Assembly (NCBI GenBank): GCA_003611875.1
Contig: RAYY01000004.1
Location: forward strand, 124,001 to 188,000
Direction: 5' to 3'
DNA: 64,000 nt
Origin: a bacterium D16-56
GTDB lineage: Bacteria > Bacillota > Clostridia > Lachnospirales > Lachnospiraceae
The number at the start of each line of letters is the position of its first letter. Positions within the stretch are counted from its first letter, which is position 1. The notes beneath the pieces were generated by a model, which saw only the letters and a program-made list of their open reading frames with translations, did not search any database and had not been told where the DNA came from. A program made the position numbers and the translations under genes. Positions 45,798-56,500 of this stretch are shown in pieces.

Positions 45798-47186
45798 TTA
45801 CTCCGGCCACTGGACCTGCGTAATTTCCGGGTAGCGTTCCAAAATCGCTGTTTCAAAATTGGTTTTCGCCTTATCAAAGTCTACCTGTCCCTGCAAATAA
45901 TCGCTGAAAGAATTTTGAATTAATTCCACACATCCCTGATCATAGGCCGAAAGAGGCGCCATAACGATATTTTCCGCCACAGGAGAAAAATATCCGAAAG
46001 CATTCTGTCCGCCAAGAAATTCTGAGGAAAAGTTTTTATCATCCCTTGCCGCTTCCCGCATGCTGCTCTGTGTATTGGTAAAATCCGAAAAATCCTTGGA
46101 AATCTTCAGCAGATTTTCCTTGTTTGCTGTCAGAGAAAGAATAATATCCTTGACATGCTGCGGATTGTCCGTACCAGTGCAGGCATGGATATAGGAGCCG
46201 CCCCAATTGTATTCCTGGGGAGGATTGGTTACTGCCCACATGCCGGTGTCTCCATCCCAGTTAGGCTTTAATGTAAAATCGATCCCCCATGCAGGGAACA
46301 AAAATGCAAATACCTTTGACGAGGATCCCATGGCCTGATTCCAGTCTGCATTCCACTGTCCTTTAATGGTTTTGTCCAGATACCCTGCATCCAGCCATCT
46401 TTTTGAATCCTCTACCCAATCCATAATTTTTTGATCAACACAGATCTTGTCCTCCCCTGCCTTTACCCAAGGCTCTCCAATGCTGTTGCCGTACAGGCGA
46501 AACGTATCTGCGTAGGAAGCAAAGGTAAAATACCCTTTTGCAGAAAGCTCCTGTGCGGTTAGCTCCATGGTATCCCAGTCCTTTACTTTTTCTCCGATCT
46601 CCTCCGGATCGTCAGTTCCGAACACTTCTCTGGCAATATCCCGGCGATATACCAGCAGACCTGGACAACACTGCCAGGTAGAACCTCTCTGAACCCCATT
46701 CACATCAGACGCTGTTACTTTGGTAAATTCATACTGATCGGCCAGATCCGTTTCCGGATCAATCCCCAGATCGCTGAGGGGCATGGCAACATCGGCTTCT
46801 GCATCTGTATATTTATTCACATAATCCGTCTCTGACAAAAAGATATCCACCTTCTCATCAGCAGCTGCATCGGCCTGCTTCAGCAGCGCCTCATCCAGTT
46901 TCTGCTGGTAAACCCCATCCTGGTTCGGATTTACGATCCAGTGAATTTCCGTTCCATCTTTTAAGGTAGTCACGGTTCCATCCTTTGAGGTTTCCGCCAC
47001 CTCAGGATAAACTGCCTCCACCCGCTCCCGGAACTCATTATTCCAGCAATAAATGTTAATGACTCTGCCTTCCTCTGCGGTTCCTGCCTGGTTGGCGCCA
47101 GAGCCGCCAGATGAACCGCCGCAGCCTGTCAGACAGCCGGTTGTCATTGCTGCCATCAATAAGATACTGACCATTCTTTTTTTCAT
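45798..47186 (-). CDS. Sugar-binding lipoprotein of the ABC importer
   Basis: 462 residues from ATG 47186, with AGGAGG 8 bases upstream. The signal peptide MKKRMVSILLMAAMTTGCLTGC ends at a lipobox Cys, followed by a short Gly/Ser linker. The two-lobed cluster-B binding protein body includes KSTW-like segments and many Trp residues (YNWGGSYIHACTG, WVKAGEDKIC), which suit carbohydrate stacking. It is the first gene of the operon, facing the phosphorylase genes across the control region at 47.2-47.4 kb. Ligand by context: beta-gluco-oligosaccharide. Confidence 0.9.
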   Translation of the reverse strand: MKKRMVSILLMAAMTTGCLTGCGGSSGGSGANQAGTAEEGRVINIYCWNNEFRERVEAVYPEVAETSKDGTVTTLKDGTEIHWIVNPNQDGVYQQKLDEALLKQADAAADEKVDIFLSETDYVNKYTDAEADVAMPLSDLGIDPETDLADQYEFTKVTASDVNGVQRGSTWQCCPGLLVYRRDIAREVFGTDDPEEIGEKVKDWDTMELTAQELSAKGYFTFASYADTFRLYGNSIGEPWVKAGEDKICVDQKIMDWVEDSKRWLDAGYLDKTIKGQWNADWNQAMGSSSKVFAFLFPAWGIDFTLKPNWDGDTGMWAVTNPPQEYNWGGSYIHACTGTDNPQHVKDIILSLTANKENLLKISKDFSDFTNTQSSMREAARDDKNFSSEFLGGQNAFGYFSPVAENIVMAPLSAYDQGCVELIQNSFSDYLQGQVDFDKAKTNFETAILERYPEITQVQWPE

Positions 47187-47237
47187 TGAAAAATCCTCCT
47201 TTTGATGTGTACGCCTCTCGTTTTTCAGCATAGCTGC

Positions 47238-47266
47238 ATTATAGCCCAAATCATTTTTCGAATATA
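47238..47266 (-). promoter_or_regulatory. Promoter of the sugar importer operon
   Basis: A perfect TATAAT (47238-47243, minus strand) lies about 50 bases before the binding-protein ATG; the -35 position holds TATATT, a poor match. A weak -35 suggests dependence on an activator. Confidence 0.65.
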
Positions 47267-47283
47267 TTACGGATTTTAACAAA

Positions 47284-47371
47284 ATATCAGATTTATGATA
47301 CCTTTTGACATTTTTTCCTTTCTAATATTCTTTTCATGTCATAATTCTGATATTTTTCTCAGATTTATGAT
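47284..47371. promoter_or_regulatory. Three copies of a 13-bp motif in the divergent control region
   Basis: TCAGATTTATGAT occurs at 47287-47299 and 47359-47371 on the plus strand, and TCAGAATTATGA at 47339-47350 on the minus strand. One copy is centred about 60 bases upstream of the importer start point; the other two sit at about -60 and -42 relative to a likely TATGAT (47394-47399) for the phosphorylase gene. The arrangement suits an AraC-type activator such as the one encoded at 52711-53466. Confidence 0.7.
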
Positions 47372-47432
47372 TTCTTTTCCCTTTGATTTTTTATATGATG
47401 CCTATAAGTCAATATGGAAAGGAGTATCAAGA

Positions 47433-50132
47433 TTGAGTAACCTGAAATTTATCCATGAAGACGGAAGCTTTCTTCTGAAGCAGCCGGAAAATATCAGCTA
47501 CCTGTACTTTCCTCTTGCCTCGGCAAAAGGATTAAAAAGCGCGGTTGCGCCAAATCTTGGCGGAGATGCCAAAATTGACCAGGAAACATTTCTTTTAGAA
47601 CCGGTAAGCGCAGAAAACCTGCACAACAACCGGTCTGTCAGAAATTTCTGGTGTGTTTTGGATAACTCGGTAATTTATTCTGCAGCCGGAGCTTCTGCAA
47701 GCCAGGAAGCAGCCCGATTCTCGGCTATGCAGGATGAAAGCGAAGTGACAGCCGGGCTGATGTGGCACACATTGACCCGCACCTCCCAGGCCTGCCTTCT
47801 GACTTCCACAGTCACCTCCTTTATACCTTGGGACAGCAATGTGGAAATTCTGTATGTGACCGTGACCAATCAGGCAGATTTCACAAGAAAGCTGACTGCC
47901 TGGGGAGCCATTCCCATCTATGGACGCAGTGCAGATAACCTGCGGGACCACCGCAATGTAACCTCCATGCTTCACCGAATCAAAGCATCACACAACGGAG
48001 TCCTGGTCTCTCCCACCATGTCCTTTGACGAGAAGGGCCACCGGCCAAACCATTGTATCTACTATGTAACCGGAAGCGACGGACAGGGCAATCCTCCGGT
48101 AAGCTTTTACCCCACGGTAGAGGATTTTATCGGAGAGGGCGGTTCCTTTACCCATCCGCGGGCTGTCTATGAATGCCATCCAGGATATCCGCCGGGTAGC
48201 AGCGCCGCGGGAAAGGAAGCCATGGGAGCTTTCCGATTTGAGACGATCTCCCTGGCTCCAGGCGAAAAAGCAGAATATATTCTTCTTCTCGGTGTGGAAA
48301 ATGAAGAAAAGCAAATTGCTTCCATTTCCAGGCAATATGACACAAAAGACAAAGTAATCCAAGCATTCTCTGACACCAAAGCCTACTGGCAGAACCAGGT
48401 ATCTGTCTGCTTCCATACCGGGGACAAAAATTTTGATTCCTGGATGAAATGGGTCTGCTTTCAGCCGTTTCTGCGCAGGCTGTTCGGCTGTTCCTTCCTT
48501 CCTCACCATGACTATGGCCGCGGCGGACGGGGATGGCGGGATCTGTGGCAGGACTGCCTGTCCTTATTGTTAATGGAGCCGGAAAGAGTTGGACAAATGA
48601 TTACCATGAATTTTGGAGGCGTCCGGGTTGACGGAACAAACGCTACCATTATCGGAAGCAGTGACGGCAGCTTTTTTGCAGACCGCAACGGAATCAGCCG
48701 GGTCTGGATGGATCATGCGCTCTGGCCCCTGATCACAACCAGGCTTTATATTGACCAGACGGGAGATGTTGGGATTTTAAACCAGCCGGTTTCCTATTTT
48801 AAAGATGCACAGATCATGCGTGCATCGGCAGTGGATACTGATTGGAGTGAAAAAGACGGAAACCAACAGCGCACAGAAGAAAATGAAGTCTATATGGGCA
48901 CGGTTCTGGAACATCTTCTGCTTCAGCACCTTACCGCTTTCTTTGATGTGGGAGACCATAATATCTGCAGACTGCATGATGCCGATTGGAACGATGCCTT
49001 GGACATGGCCTCAGAGAGAGGGGAAAGCGTGGCCTTTACCTGTGCCTATGCCGGCAATCTGATGACTCTGGCAGAAACGATCCGCTTTCTGGAAAAAAAT
49101 TCTTCCCTGCCTTGTGCTGACCTGATGGAAGAATTAACCATCCTGCTGGACAACGATCCGTCAGCCTTTGATGATATCAGTAAAAAACAGGAAATTTTAA
49201 AAGCCTTTACCTCCAGATGCCGCCGCCAAATCAGCGGCAGGCGCCGTTCTTTTTCCTTGGCGTCATTGGCTGTAAATCTGATCCAAAAAGCCAACTGGCT
49301 GATGGAATACTTAAGAAGCCACGAATGGATAGAGGGAAACGAGGAGGAAGGATGGTTCAACAGTTATTATGATAACCATGGACGTGCTGTGGAAGGCTTT
49401 CGCGCAGATCATGTGCGGATGATGCTGACCGGACAGGTATTCGCCATTATGAGCGGAGTTGCCGAAGACTCACAGATTCGAAAGGTTGTAAGGAGCGCAG
49501 ATCATTACCTTTATCAAAAGGATATTGGCGGGTACCGCCTGAATACGGATTTTCATGAATTAAAATTCGATATGGGGCGCATGTTCGGATTCGCCTATGG
49601 AGAAAAAGAAAACGGTGCTGTTTTTTCCCATATGACTGTCATGTATGCCAATGCCTTATACCGCCGAGGCTTTGTAAAAGAAGGCTGGAAGGCATTAAAA
49701 ACCCTGGCCGATACTGCCCTGGACTTTGATACCAGTCATATCTATCCTGGTATTCCGGAATACTTTCGTTCTGACGGGCGCGGAATGTACCAGTACCTGA
49801 CCGGTGCGGCAAGCTGGTATATGATGACTATGATCACGGAAGTCTTTGGCATCCACGGGAATGCCGGTGATCTGGTTCTATATCCCAAGCTGCTGACTGA
49901 ACAGTTTGACTCTGAAAAATCTGCTTCTGTCACAGTGCCCTTTGCCGGAAAGCTCCTGACAATCCTTTACAAAAACCCTTATGGTAAAAGCTTTGGCAGC
50001 TATATCATTGGTTCGGCTGTCCTTGATGGAACTGCGCTTACTGTCAATGAAGATGCTTTTGTCCTTGTTTCCCGAAAAGCTCTTACCGGTTTGCCCCAAA
50101 AAGCACACTCCCTTGTCATAACACTGGTGTAA
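47433..50132 (+). CDS. GH94-clan oligosaccharide phosphorylase (long type)
   Basis: 899 residues. The start is TTG 47433: AAAGGAG lies 8 bases upstream, no ATG fits, and the homologous start is at this point. Phosphorylase features are HHDYGRGGRGWRDLWQDCL, with the sugar-binding Arg/Asp, and the catalytic Asp518 in LHDADWNDALD. The length and DADWND form differ from the neighbouring cellobiose-phosphorylase-like protein and suit a beta-gluco-oligosaccharide phosphorylase of GH94 or of the related families GH149/GH161. It cuts a beta-glucoside with phosphate to glucose 1-phosphate. The exact linkage cannot be set from sequence by eye. Confidence 0.8.
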   Translation: MSNLKFIHEDGSFLLKQPENISYLYFPLASAKGLKSAVAPNLGGDAKIDQETFLLEPVSAENLHNNRSVRNFWCVLDNSVIYSAAGASASQEAARFSAMQDESEVTAGLMWHTLTRTSQACLLTSTVTSFIPWDSNVEILYVTVTNQADFTRKLTAWGAIPIYGRSADNLRDHRNVTSMLHRIKASHNGVLVSPTMSFDEKGHRPNHCIYYVTGSDGQGNPPVSFYPTVEDFIGEGGSFTHPRAVYECHPGYPPGSSAAGKEAMGAFRFETISLAPGEKAEYILLLGVENEEKQIASISRQYDTKDKVIQAFSDTKAYWQNQVSVCFHTGDKNFDSWMKWVCFQPFLRRLFGCSFLPHHDYGRGGRGWRDLWQDCLSLLLMEPERVGQMITMNFGGVRVDGTNATIIGSSDGSFFADRNGISRVWMDHALWPLITTRLYIDQTGDVGILNQPVSYFKDAQIMRASAVDTDWSEKDGNQQRTEENEVYMGTVLEHLLLQHLTAFFDVGDHNICRLHDADWNDALDMASERGESVAFTCAYAGNLMTLAETIRFLEKNSSLPCADLMEELTILLDNDPSAFDDISKKQEILKAFTSRCRRQISGRRRSFSLASLAVNLIQKANWLMEYLRSHEWIEGNEEEGWFNSYYDNHGRAVEGFRADHVRMMLTGQVFAIMSGVAEDSQIRKVVRSADHYLYQKDIGGYRLNTDFHELKFDMGRMFGFAYGEKENGAVFSHMTVMYANALYRRGFVKEGWKALKTLADTALDFDTSHIYPGIPEYFRSDGRGMYQYLTGAASWYMMTMITEVFGIHGNAGDLVLYPKLLTEQFDSEKSASVTVPFAGKLLTILYKNPYGKSFGSYIIGSAVLDGTALTVNEDAFVLVSRKALTGLPQKAHSLVITLV

Positions 50133-50203
50133 TTTCCCCATAGAACGGTTGTTTTTTCTCAAACATAATAGAAAATTTCTGTAGAAAGGATCAATAAAAT
50201 AAC

Positions 50204-52615
50204 ATGAATTATGGATATTTTGATGATGAGAACCGTGAATATGTAATCGAACGGCCCGATACCCCTATGCCCTGGGTCAACTACCTGGGTTCCCCGGAAT
50301 ACGGCGCCATTATTTCCAATAATGCCGGAGGCTACAGCTTTGCCAAATCGGGAGCAAACGGCCGGATTCTGCGCTATATTTTTAACCACTTTGACCAGCC
50401 GGGACGGTATCTTTATCTCCGGGACAATACCTCCGGGGATTACTGGTCCGCCTCCTGGCAGCCAGTGGGAAAAGATTTAGAACATTACAAAAGCCAATGC
50501 AGACACGGATTGGGTTATACCAGAATGGATGCAGACTATCACGGAATCCATTCCCAGGCGCTATATTATGTCCCATTAGGAAAATGCTATGAGGTCTGGG
50601 CCCTCTCCGTCACCAATGAGTCAGAGACTGCAAGAAGCCTTACCCTGACCGGCTATGCAGAATTTACAAACCATGACAATTACGAACAGGATCAGGTCAA
50701 TCTTCAGTATTCCCTTTTTATCACACGGACCCTGTTTGAGGATAACCGGATCATGCAGCAGATCCATGGCAACCTGGATACCCTTTCCCCTGACCGGCAG
50801 GTAGATGAAAAAAATGTAACCCATCGATTTTTCGGGCTGGCCGGACAAACGGTTTCCTCCTATTGTGGGAGCAAGGAGCATTTTCTCGGAAAATATCATG
50901 GATACGGCAATCCCCAGGGGATAGCGTCCGGTGATCTTGGAAATACACTCAGCTACAACGGAAATTCCTGCGGCGCACTTTCCTGCACTGTCACCTTAGA
51001 ACCAGGAGGGACCAAAACCATTGTATTCCTGCTGGGAGCCCAATCGTCTGAGAAAGCCGCACAGATCCTCAGCACTTACCAGCATCCGCTGGAAACCGTA
51101 ACAAAAGAACTATCCGAGTTAAAAGCCGACTGGCTGGAAAAGCTTTGTCATTTCCAGGTCGTCACACCCAGCCCGGAATTTAACACCATGGTCAACACCT
51201 GGAATGCATACAACTGCTTTATGACCTTCACCTGGTCCCGGGCAGCGTCCTTCATCTACTGCGGGCTGCGCAACGGCTATGGTTATCGGGATACCGTGCA
51301 GGATATCCAGGGTATCCTGCATCTTGCCCCGGAAATGGCTGCGGAAAAGATCCGCTTCATGCTCTCTGCACAGACCTGCAGCGGCGCCGGTTTGCCGCTT
51401 GTGAAATTCAGCCACGATCCGGGACACGAAACCACCCCTGACGATGCCTCTTATTGTCAGGAAACCGGACATCCGGCCTATCGTGCCGACGATGCGCTGT
51501 GGCTGTTCCCTACTGTATGGAAATATATTGCAGAAACCGGCAACACGGCCTTTCTGGATGAGATCATTCCCTTTGCCGACCAGGAAGAAGGCAGCGTTTA
51601 CGACCATTTAAAGCGGGCGATTCAATTCTCCCTGGAGCATCTGGGGCCTCATGGCATGCCGGCAGGGCTTTATGCGGACTGGAATGACTGCCTGCGTCTG
51701 GGAGCGAACGGAGAATCCTCCTTTGTAGCCATGCAGTTTTACTATGCCATAACCCTGTTAAAGAAATTTTCCCGATATAAAAATGATCTGGCCTATGAGG
51801 AATATCTGGAAAAGAAGCAGGAACAAATCCGATCCGTGATCCAAAATTCCTGTTGGGACCATGACCGCTTCATCCGTGGATATACCGAGTCCGGAGAACG
51901 TATCGGAGCAGCCGAAGACCCGGAAGCCAACCTGTGGTTAAATCCCCAGAGCTGGGCTGTTATCAGCCAAGCGGCAACCGCAGAACAGGCGGATCTTATC
52001 CTGCTCAATGTCTGGAAACGGCTCAACACGGAATACGGCGTACTTCTGATGGATCCGCCCTACCATGCCCATGCCTTTGACGGCGCTCTGGCAGTCATTT
52101 ACAACCAGGGGGCAAAAGAAAACGCCGGCATATTTTCCCAGTCTCAGGGCTGGCTCATTCTCGCAGAAGCCATGCGCGGACAGGGAAACCGTGCCTTTGC
52201 CTGCTTTATGGAAAATGCACCGTCAGCACAAAACGACCGGGCAGAGATCCGCTGTCTGGAGCCCTATTGCTATGGTCAGTTTACGGAAGGCAAAGCCAGC
52301 CGCCAGCCTGGCCGTTCCCATGTCCACTGGCTGACCGGCACGGCCTCAACCATGATGGTCGGCTGTGTGGAAGGGATCCTGGGAATCCGGCCTGACATCA
52401 GCGGAATAAACCTTTCCCCTGCAATACCGGAATCCTGGGATCATCTGGAAATCCATAAGGATTTCCGGGGCAGGCACCTTCATATTGTAATTGAGAACCC
52501 CCACAGACATCAATCTGGCTGTGAAAAGCTTATTGTAAACAACAGCCAATTGCCAAATTCCTATATTCCTGAAAGCATTTTAAAAGAAAGCAATGAAATT
52601 CTGCTGATTCTTTAA
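50204..52615 (+). CDS. GH94 phosphorylase, cellobiose-phosphorylase-like
   Basis: 803 residues, the usual size for disaccharide phosphorylases. The order is beta-sandwich N-domain (GYFDDENREYVIERPDTPMPW), then the helical barrel with RNGYGYRDTVQDIQG, catalytic Asp492 in YADWNDCL and GANGESSF for phosphate, and the end part SHVHWLTGTASTMM. All are as in cellobiose phosphorylase. It would split a beta-linked glucose disaccharide with phosphate in the cytoplasm. The ribosome site AAAGGA is 13 bases from the ATG, a bit far. It follows the long phosphorylase by 71 bases. Confidence 0.88.
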   Translation: MNYGYFDDENREYVIERPDTPMPWVNYLGSPEYGAIISNNAGGYSFAKSGANGRILRYIFNHFDQPGRYLYLRDNTSGDYWSASWQPVGKDLEHYKSQCRHGLGYTRMDADYHGIHSQALYYVPLGKCYEVWALSVTNESETARSLTLTGYAEFTNHDNYEQDQVNLQYSLFITRTLFEDNRIMQQIHGNLDTLSPDRQVDEKNVTHRFFGLAGQTVSSYCGSKEHFLGKYHGYGNPQGIASGDLGNTLSYNGNSCGALSCTVTLEPGGTKTIVFLLGAQSSEKAAQILSTYQHPLETVTKELSELKADWLEKLCHFQVVTPSPEFNTMVNTWNAYNCFMTFTWSRAASFIYCGLRNGYGYRDTVQDIQGILHLAPEMAAEKIRFMLSAQTCSGAGLPLVKFSHDPGHETTPDDASYCQETGHPAYRADDALWLFPTVWKYIAETGNTAFLDEIIPFADQEEGSVYDHLKRAIQFSLEHLGPHGMPAGLYADWNDCLRLGANGESSFVAMQFYYAITLLKKFSRYKNDLAYEEYLEKKQEQIRSVIQNSCWDHDRFIRGYTESGERIGAAEDPEANLWLNPQSWAVISQAATAEQADLILLNVWKRLNTEYGVLLMDPPYHAHAFDGALAVIYNQGAKENAGIFSQSQGWLILAEAMRGQGNRAFACFMENAPSAQNDRAEIRCLEPYCYGQFTEGKASRQPGRSHVHWLTGTASTMMVGCVEGILGIRPDISGINLSPAIPESWDHLEIHKDFRGRHLHIVIENPHRHQSGCEKLIVNNSQLPNSYIPESILKESNEILLIL

Positions 52616-52625
52616 AGACAAAGAC

Positions 52626-52663
52626 AAGGGACGCAGCCATCCATTGGCCTGCGCCCCTTCCTT
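52626..52663 (+). terminator. Terminator of the phosphorylase operon
   Basis: AAGGGaCGCAG pairs with CTGCGcCCCTT (one mismatch) around a 12-base loop, followed by CCTTTTCCCTGTTTTTT. Confidence 0.75.
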
Positions 52664-52710
52664 TTCCCTGTTTTTTATTTTTTCATGGACCGGGCATTTA
52701 TTACAGCTCC

Positions 52711-53466
52711 TTATTCTGATTCAATATCCCATTGGAGCACATGATTTAAATCCCGGTATTTCTTTGGCGTCATGCCAACCGTCTCCCGAAACTGCTGGAT
52801 AAAATGGCTCTGAGAGGAAAATGACAGGCGGTTGGCGATTTCAATCATAGAATAATCGCTATATTGCAGCAGATTTTTTGACATCTCTATCTTCTGCCTG
52901 CGTATATAGGTACTGACAGAATCGCCTGTTTCCTTCTTAAACAGGCGGGAAAGATAGCTTGCCGAAACACCAAGAACATCTGCCAGGTCCTCAACCGTGA
53001 TCCTCTCCTTGATATGTGAATAAATATATTCCTTGCAGACGTTAATATGCCGGGAATTGGTGTCACTGCGATGGATCCTTCTCATCTTTTCCGTATAATC
53101 CAAAACCATTGCGTCGTGCAGACTCCGCACCCCTTCGATCGTATGAATATCATCCAGCTTTTGAATATAAAAGTCACTCATCCGAAATGCCAGTTCCAGC
53201 TCCATTCCCTTCTGTTTGCAGAGACGTGTGATCATAGCCGTTGTGATAACAAAATGATATTTCAGGTTGGTAAGAGGATTCTTGGACAGCACACCCACCC
53301 CTTCACTGTCCAGAAATCTTTCCTGCTCACAATTTTTCCGGACTGCATCCATATTGCCGTTTGTGACGGCCTGATAAAATAAAAATTCTTCTGTGGGCGG
53401 CCTATGTTCAATCTCATCCATCTCATCTTCCGTCTCTAAAAGAAGCCATTCATTCCGATATCCCAT
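52711..53466 (-). CDS. AraC-family transcriptional regulator
   Basis: 251 residues from ATG 53466, with AAAGGA 8 bases upstream. The C-terminal 100 residues hold the two AraC helix-turn-helix units (ITVEDLADVLGVSASYLSRLFKKETG and MIEIANRLSFSSQSHFIQQFRETVGMTPKKYR). The N-terminal part has the KNPLTNLKYHFVITTAMITRL pattern of clostridial sugar-operon regulators. It is convergent with the phosphorylase genes and the most likely activator of the sugar locus. It starts 57 bases after jetC but is probably separate in function. Confidence 0.92.
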   Translation of the reverse strand: MGYRNEWLLLETEDEMDEIEHRPPTEEFLFYQAVTNGNMDAVRKNCEQERFLDSEGVGVLSKNPLTNLKYHFVITTAMITRLCKQKGMELELAFRMSDFYIQKLDDIHTIEGVRSLHDAMVLDYTEKMRRIHRSDTNSRHINVCKEYIYSHIKERITVEDLADVLGVSASYLSRLFKKETGDSVSTYIRRQKIEMSKNLLQYSDYSMIEIANRLSFSSQSHFIQQFRETVGMTPKKYRDLNHVLQWDIESE

Positions 53467-53523
53467 AACCTTAGTCCTTTCGTTTGATCCTGATCCTATC
53501 ATCAGAATATAACAGTTACAGCC

Positions 53524-56500
53524 TTATCCTTCCATCCCTTCCCTCAATTTCCCAAACTCCTTTTTCTCAAACTCCTGAATGGAAATCGCCCTTTTATTAG
53601 GATTGGCAAACACAAAAACCTTGTCCACCGTCTCCAGATAATTCTGAATCTTGTCATTGGTAGCACTGATCAAAGCCTGGAATCCCAGTCCCCGGATCAG
53701 CTTGATGCAGCTTGCCACCTTCTCCCCATCCATCTTGGAAAATGCCTCGTCCAATACCACCAGCCGGATCGTAGGCCTTTTCAAAAGCCCTGGCTTTACA
53801 TGAATCTTATACGCCTGGGCAAAGCTTGCCAAAAGCGCCACATAGAGCGGATTCTGCCCCTCGCCCCCTGAATTTTTCTTGATCATCTTACTTAAACGGA
53901 TTTTGATCTGCTCATCCTCGTTCTGGATAATCTGCTGCATATCAAAAGACAAGTAGGTGCGGTAATCCGCGTATTTGTCCATATTGCGCCTTGCCTCCTC
54001 CAGCTCCGCGGCAGTGGCATTCTCCGGAGGAATAAAAATACGAATCAGCTCATTGATCATGGCGCCGTAATGGTTCTCGTGCTCCACCGTAAACAGGTTA
54101 AGCTGATGATCCAGCCCAATGTCCAGCTCTGACGGATTGATCTCCAAAGCCTCATCCATAAACATATCATAGTACTGTCCATCCGCCCCTTTATTTCTCC
54201 CTATATAAAACTGATACCGGTCCTTTCCAAAATCCAGCCTGCTGATAATCCGGTTCAGCTCATCCTTCTGCTGGATAGCCTCCTTGATAGCACTTCGGAT
54301 CTTGTACATGAAATCATCTTTAAAATGCTCCACTGCCGTCCGTGCCTGCTCTGCTGCCCGAACCCGAAATTCCTCCAGACGGTCGTCATTTAAGTGGTCA
54401 AACAATTCCTGATATTGGGTGTTGTCCTGGGCCGTAGGAGAAAAATTCCGATTGGGATAATGTTTCAGATACTCGGTCCGCATCTCCACCAGCCGGTCCC
54501 GCTCCTGCTGCTGCTTTTCCTGAAGCTGATTTCTCTTCCCTGCCAATTCAGAAGCCAGCAGGTCATACCCTCCACGGCTTTTTTGACTTTTTTCCTCAAG
54601 AAATTCTGCCAATTCCTTCTCATACTGGTCATAAACCTGAAAAGCCTTCTCCTTTCCCGCCAGATCCTCATTGAAATCAACCAGGCGGGCTCTTTCCCGC
54701 TTTTCCTCCCTGTCTAAATCATCTCCCCTTCTCTCAAGCTGCCGCAGCAGCTCCCGCTTCTCGCTGCACTGATCCAAAATCTGCCGGCGCTCCTGCTTCC
54801 ACCGCTCCACATCCTGGGACAAAAGCTCCTCCAGCTTTGCCCGAAGCTTATCCCGTTTGGCTGCCTCCTTCCCGTAGGAGTCCATATCCTTCTTCCACTC
54901 CAGGTACACGGAAAGCTCCTGGCCTAAATACTCCATCTCCAAAAGCTTCTTTGCCTCCCCAACCGTTGTCTGCCAGGATCCCATGGCCTTCTCCAAATCC
55001 TTCACCGACTGTTCCAGAAGACGAACCCTCTGACGAAGGCTGGCTTTTCCGATATATGCTGAGGTGGTGTAAAGAACCGGATTAATATGCTGCAGACGAT
55101 AGCCGTGATACGACACGCAATCCCTGGTAATCCCAATCCGGTTCCTTCTCAGGTCTTCCACATTTTCACATTTCATAACCTTCCCTAAAAGAAAGTTGAC
55201 ATAAGCCTGGGCATAATCCTTCTTGGCCTCTACCTCCTCAGCCAGGGCGCCTTCTGCCACAGGATAAGGCTCTGAGGCCACCCGTTCCGTATCCACCACA
55301 GAAATCCGGTAAAACTTCTTCTGGTCCAGCTCCTGATAGATCTTCAGACATTCCCTGGCATACTTAGGCTCCACCATCAGGGACAATTTCTGATAGCCCA
55401 AATAACCCTCTGCGGCATTGCGCCATTCTTCATTGCGGATATCCAGAAGATCCGCCAGGATTTCCACGGAAACACTTTTTCCCGTCTCCCGGTACAGCCG
55501 GGTCTGCAGCAGGGTCCTTGCCTGTTCCAGCTCTGCAGGATATGCCTTTCCTCCTGTCTTAAGCTGCCTAAGCTCCTCCTTGGCCTGTTCCAGCCTTTTC
55601 TTCAGCTCCCGAAGCTCTCCCTGGGCACTCTGCTGCTGCCTGACTGCCTCTTTCCTAAGCTCCTCCAGATCCCTTTTCAGACGAATCAGTTCTTCCTCTG
55701 TTATATTCCCCCGGACAAACGCCTGAATGTCCCACAAAGTCCGATTGGAAACCGTATCCTGATCTTCCCAAGCCCTCAGCCGCCCGGCTGTCTGCTCCCA
55801 CCGGGCCTTGCTGCCTGAAAGACGCTCCGTTAAATCATTTAAAGAAGCAAGCTGCTCCTCCATCTGCTCATACCCGGTCATGGAAATCTTCTTTAAAAGT
55901 TCGTCTGCCTCCCCTGTCATCTCCTGGAGCATTTCCTGGTGCTTTTCTATATCTGCCCTTATTTTACCGGCGTTTTCCGCCGACAGGTAGATTTTCTCCT
56001 GGCTCTCCTGGATCTCCAGACGGCCCTTTAAAATATCCAGCTTATCCATATAATATCCAAAAGCCCCAAGCCGTTCCTGCAGGCTCTCCACCTGCCGGTG
56101 CTTTTCACAGATTTCCTTCAGCTGTCCGATTTCCTGGCAGGTATCCTCAATCTTCTGCCGCAGGCGGCCATACTCCATAACGCTGACCTGCATATCCTCA
56201 ATATGAATATCCTGTTCCACACAGATATATTCCCTGACAAAATCCTCCAGCTTGAGATTCATCCGAAAAGGAATGGCCCGCTTAAAAAGCAGCGGAAATT
56301 TCTCCGAATCCAGGCCGCCTAAGTAAATGTCATACAGCTGCCTGCGAAACCGCTCATTGTGGGAGCCAAAATAGCAGTCCTCCCTGGAAAAATTCTCCAG
56401 AAGCCACCGCTTTACCTCCTCCACAGACATGGCCCGGCCGCTGCCCTTATCCCCTTCCCGCGCCTTATCTGACACTCGGTACTCATGCTTTGGCAGCTCT

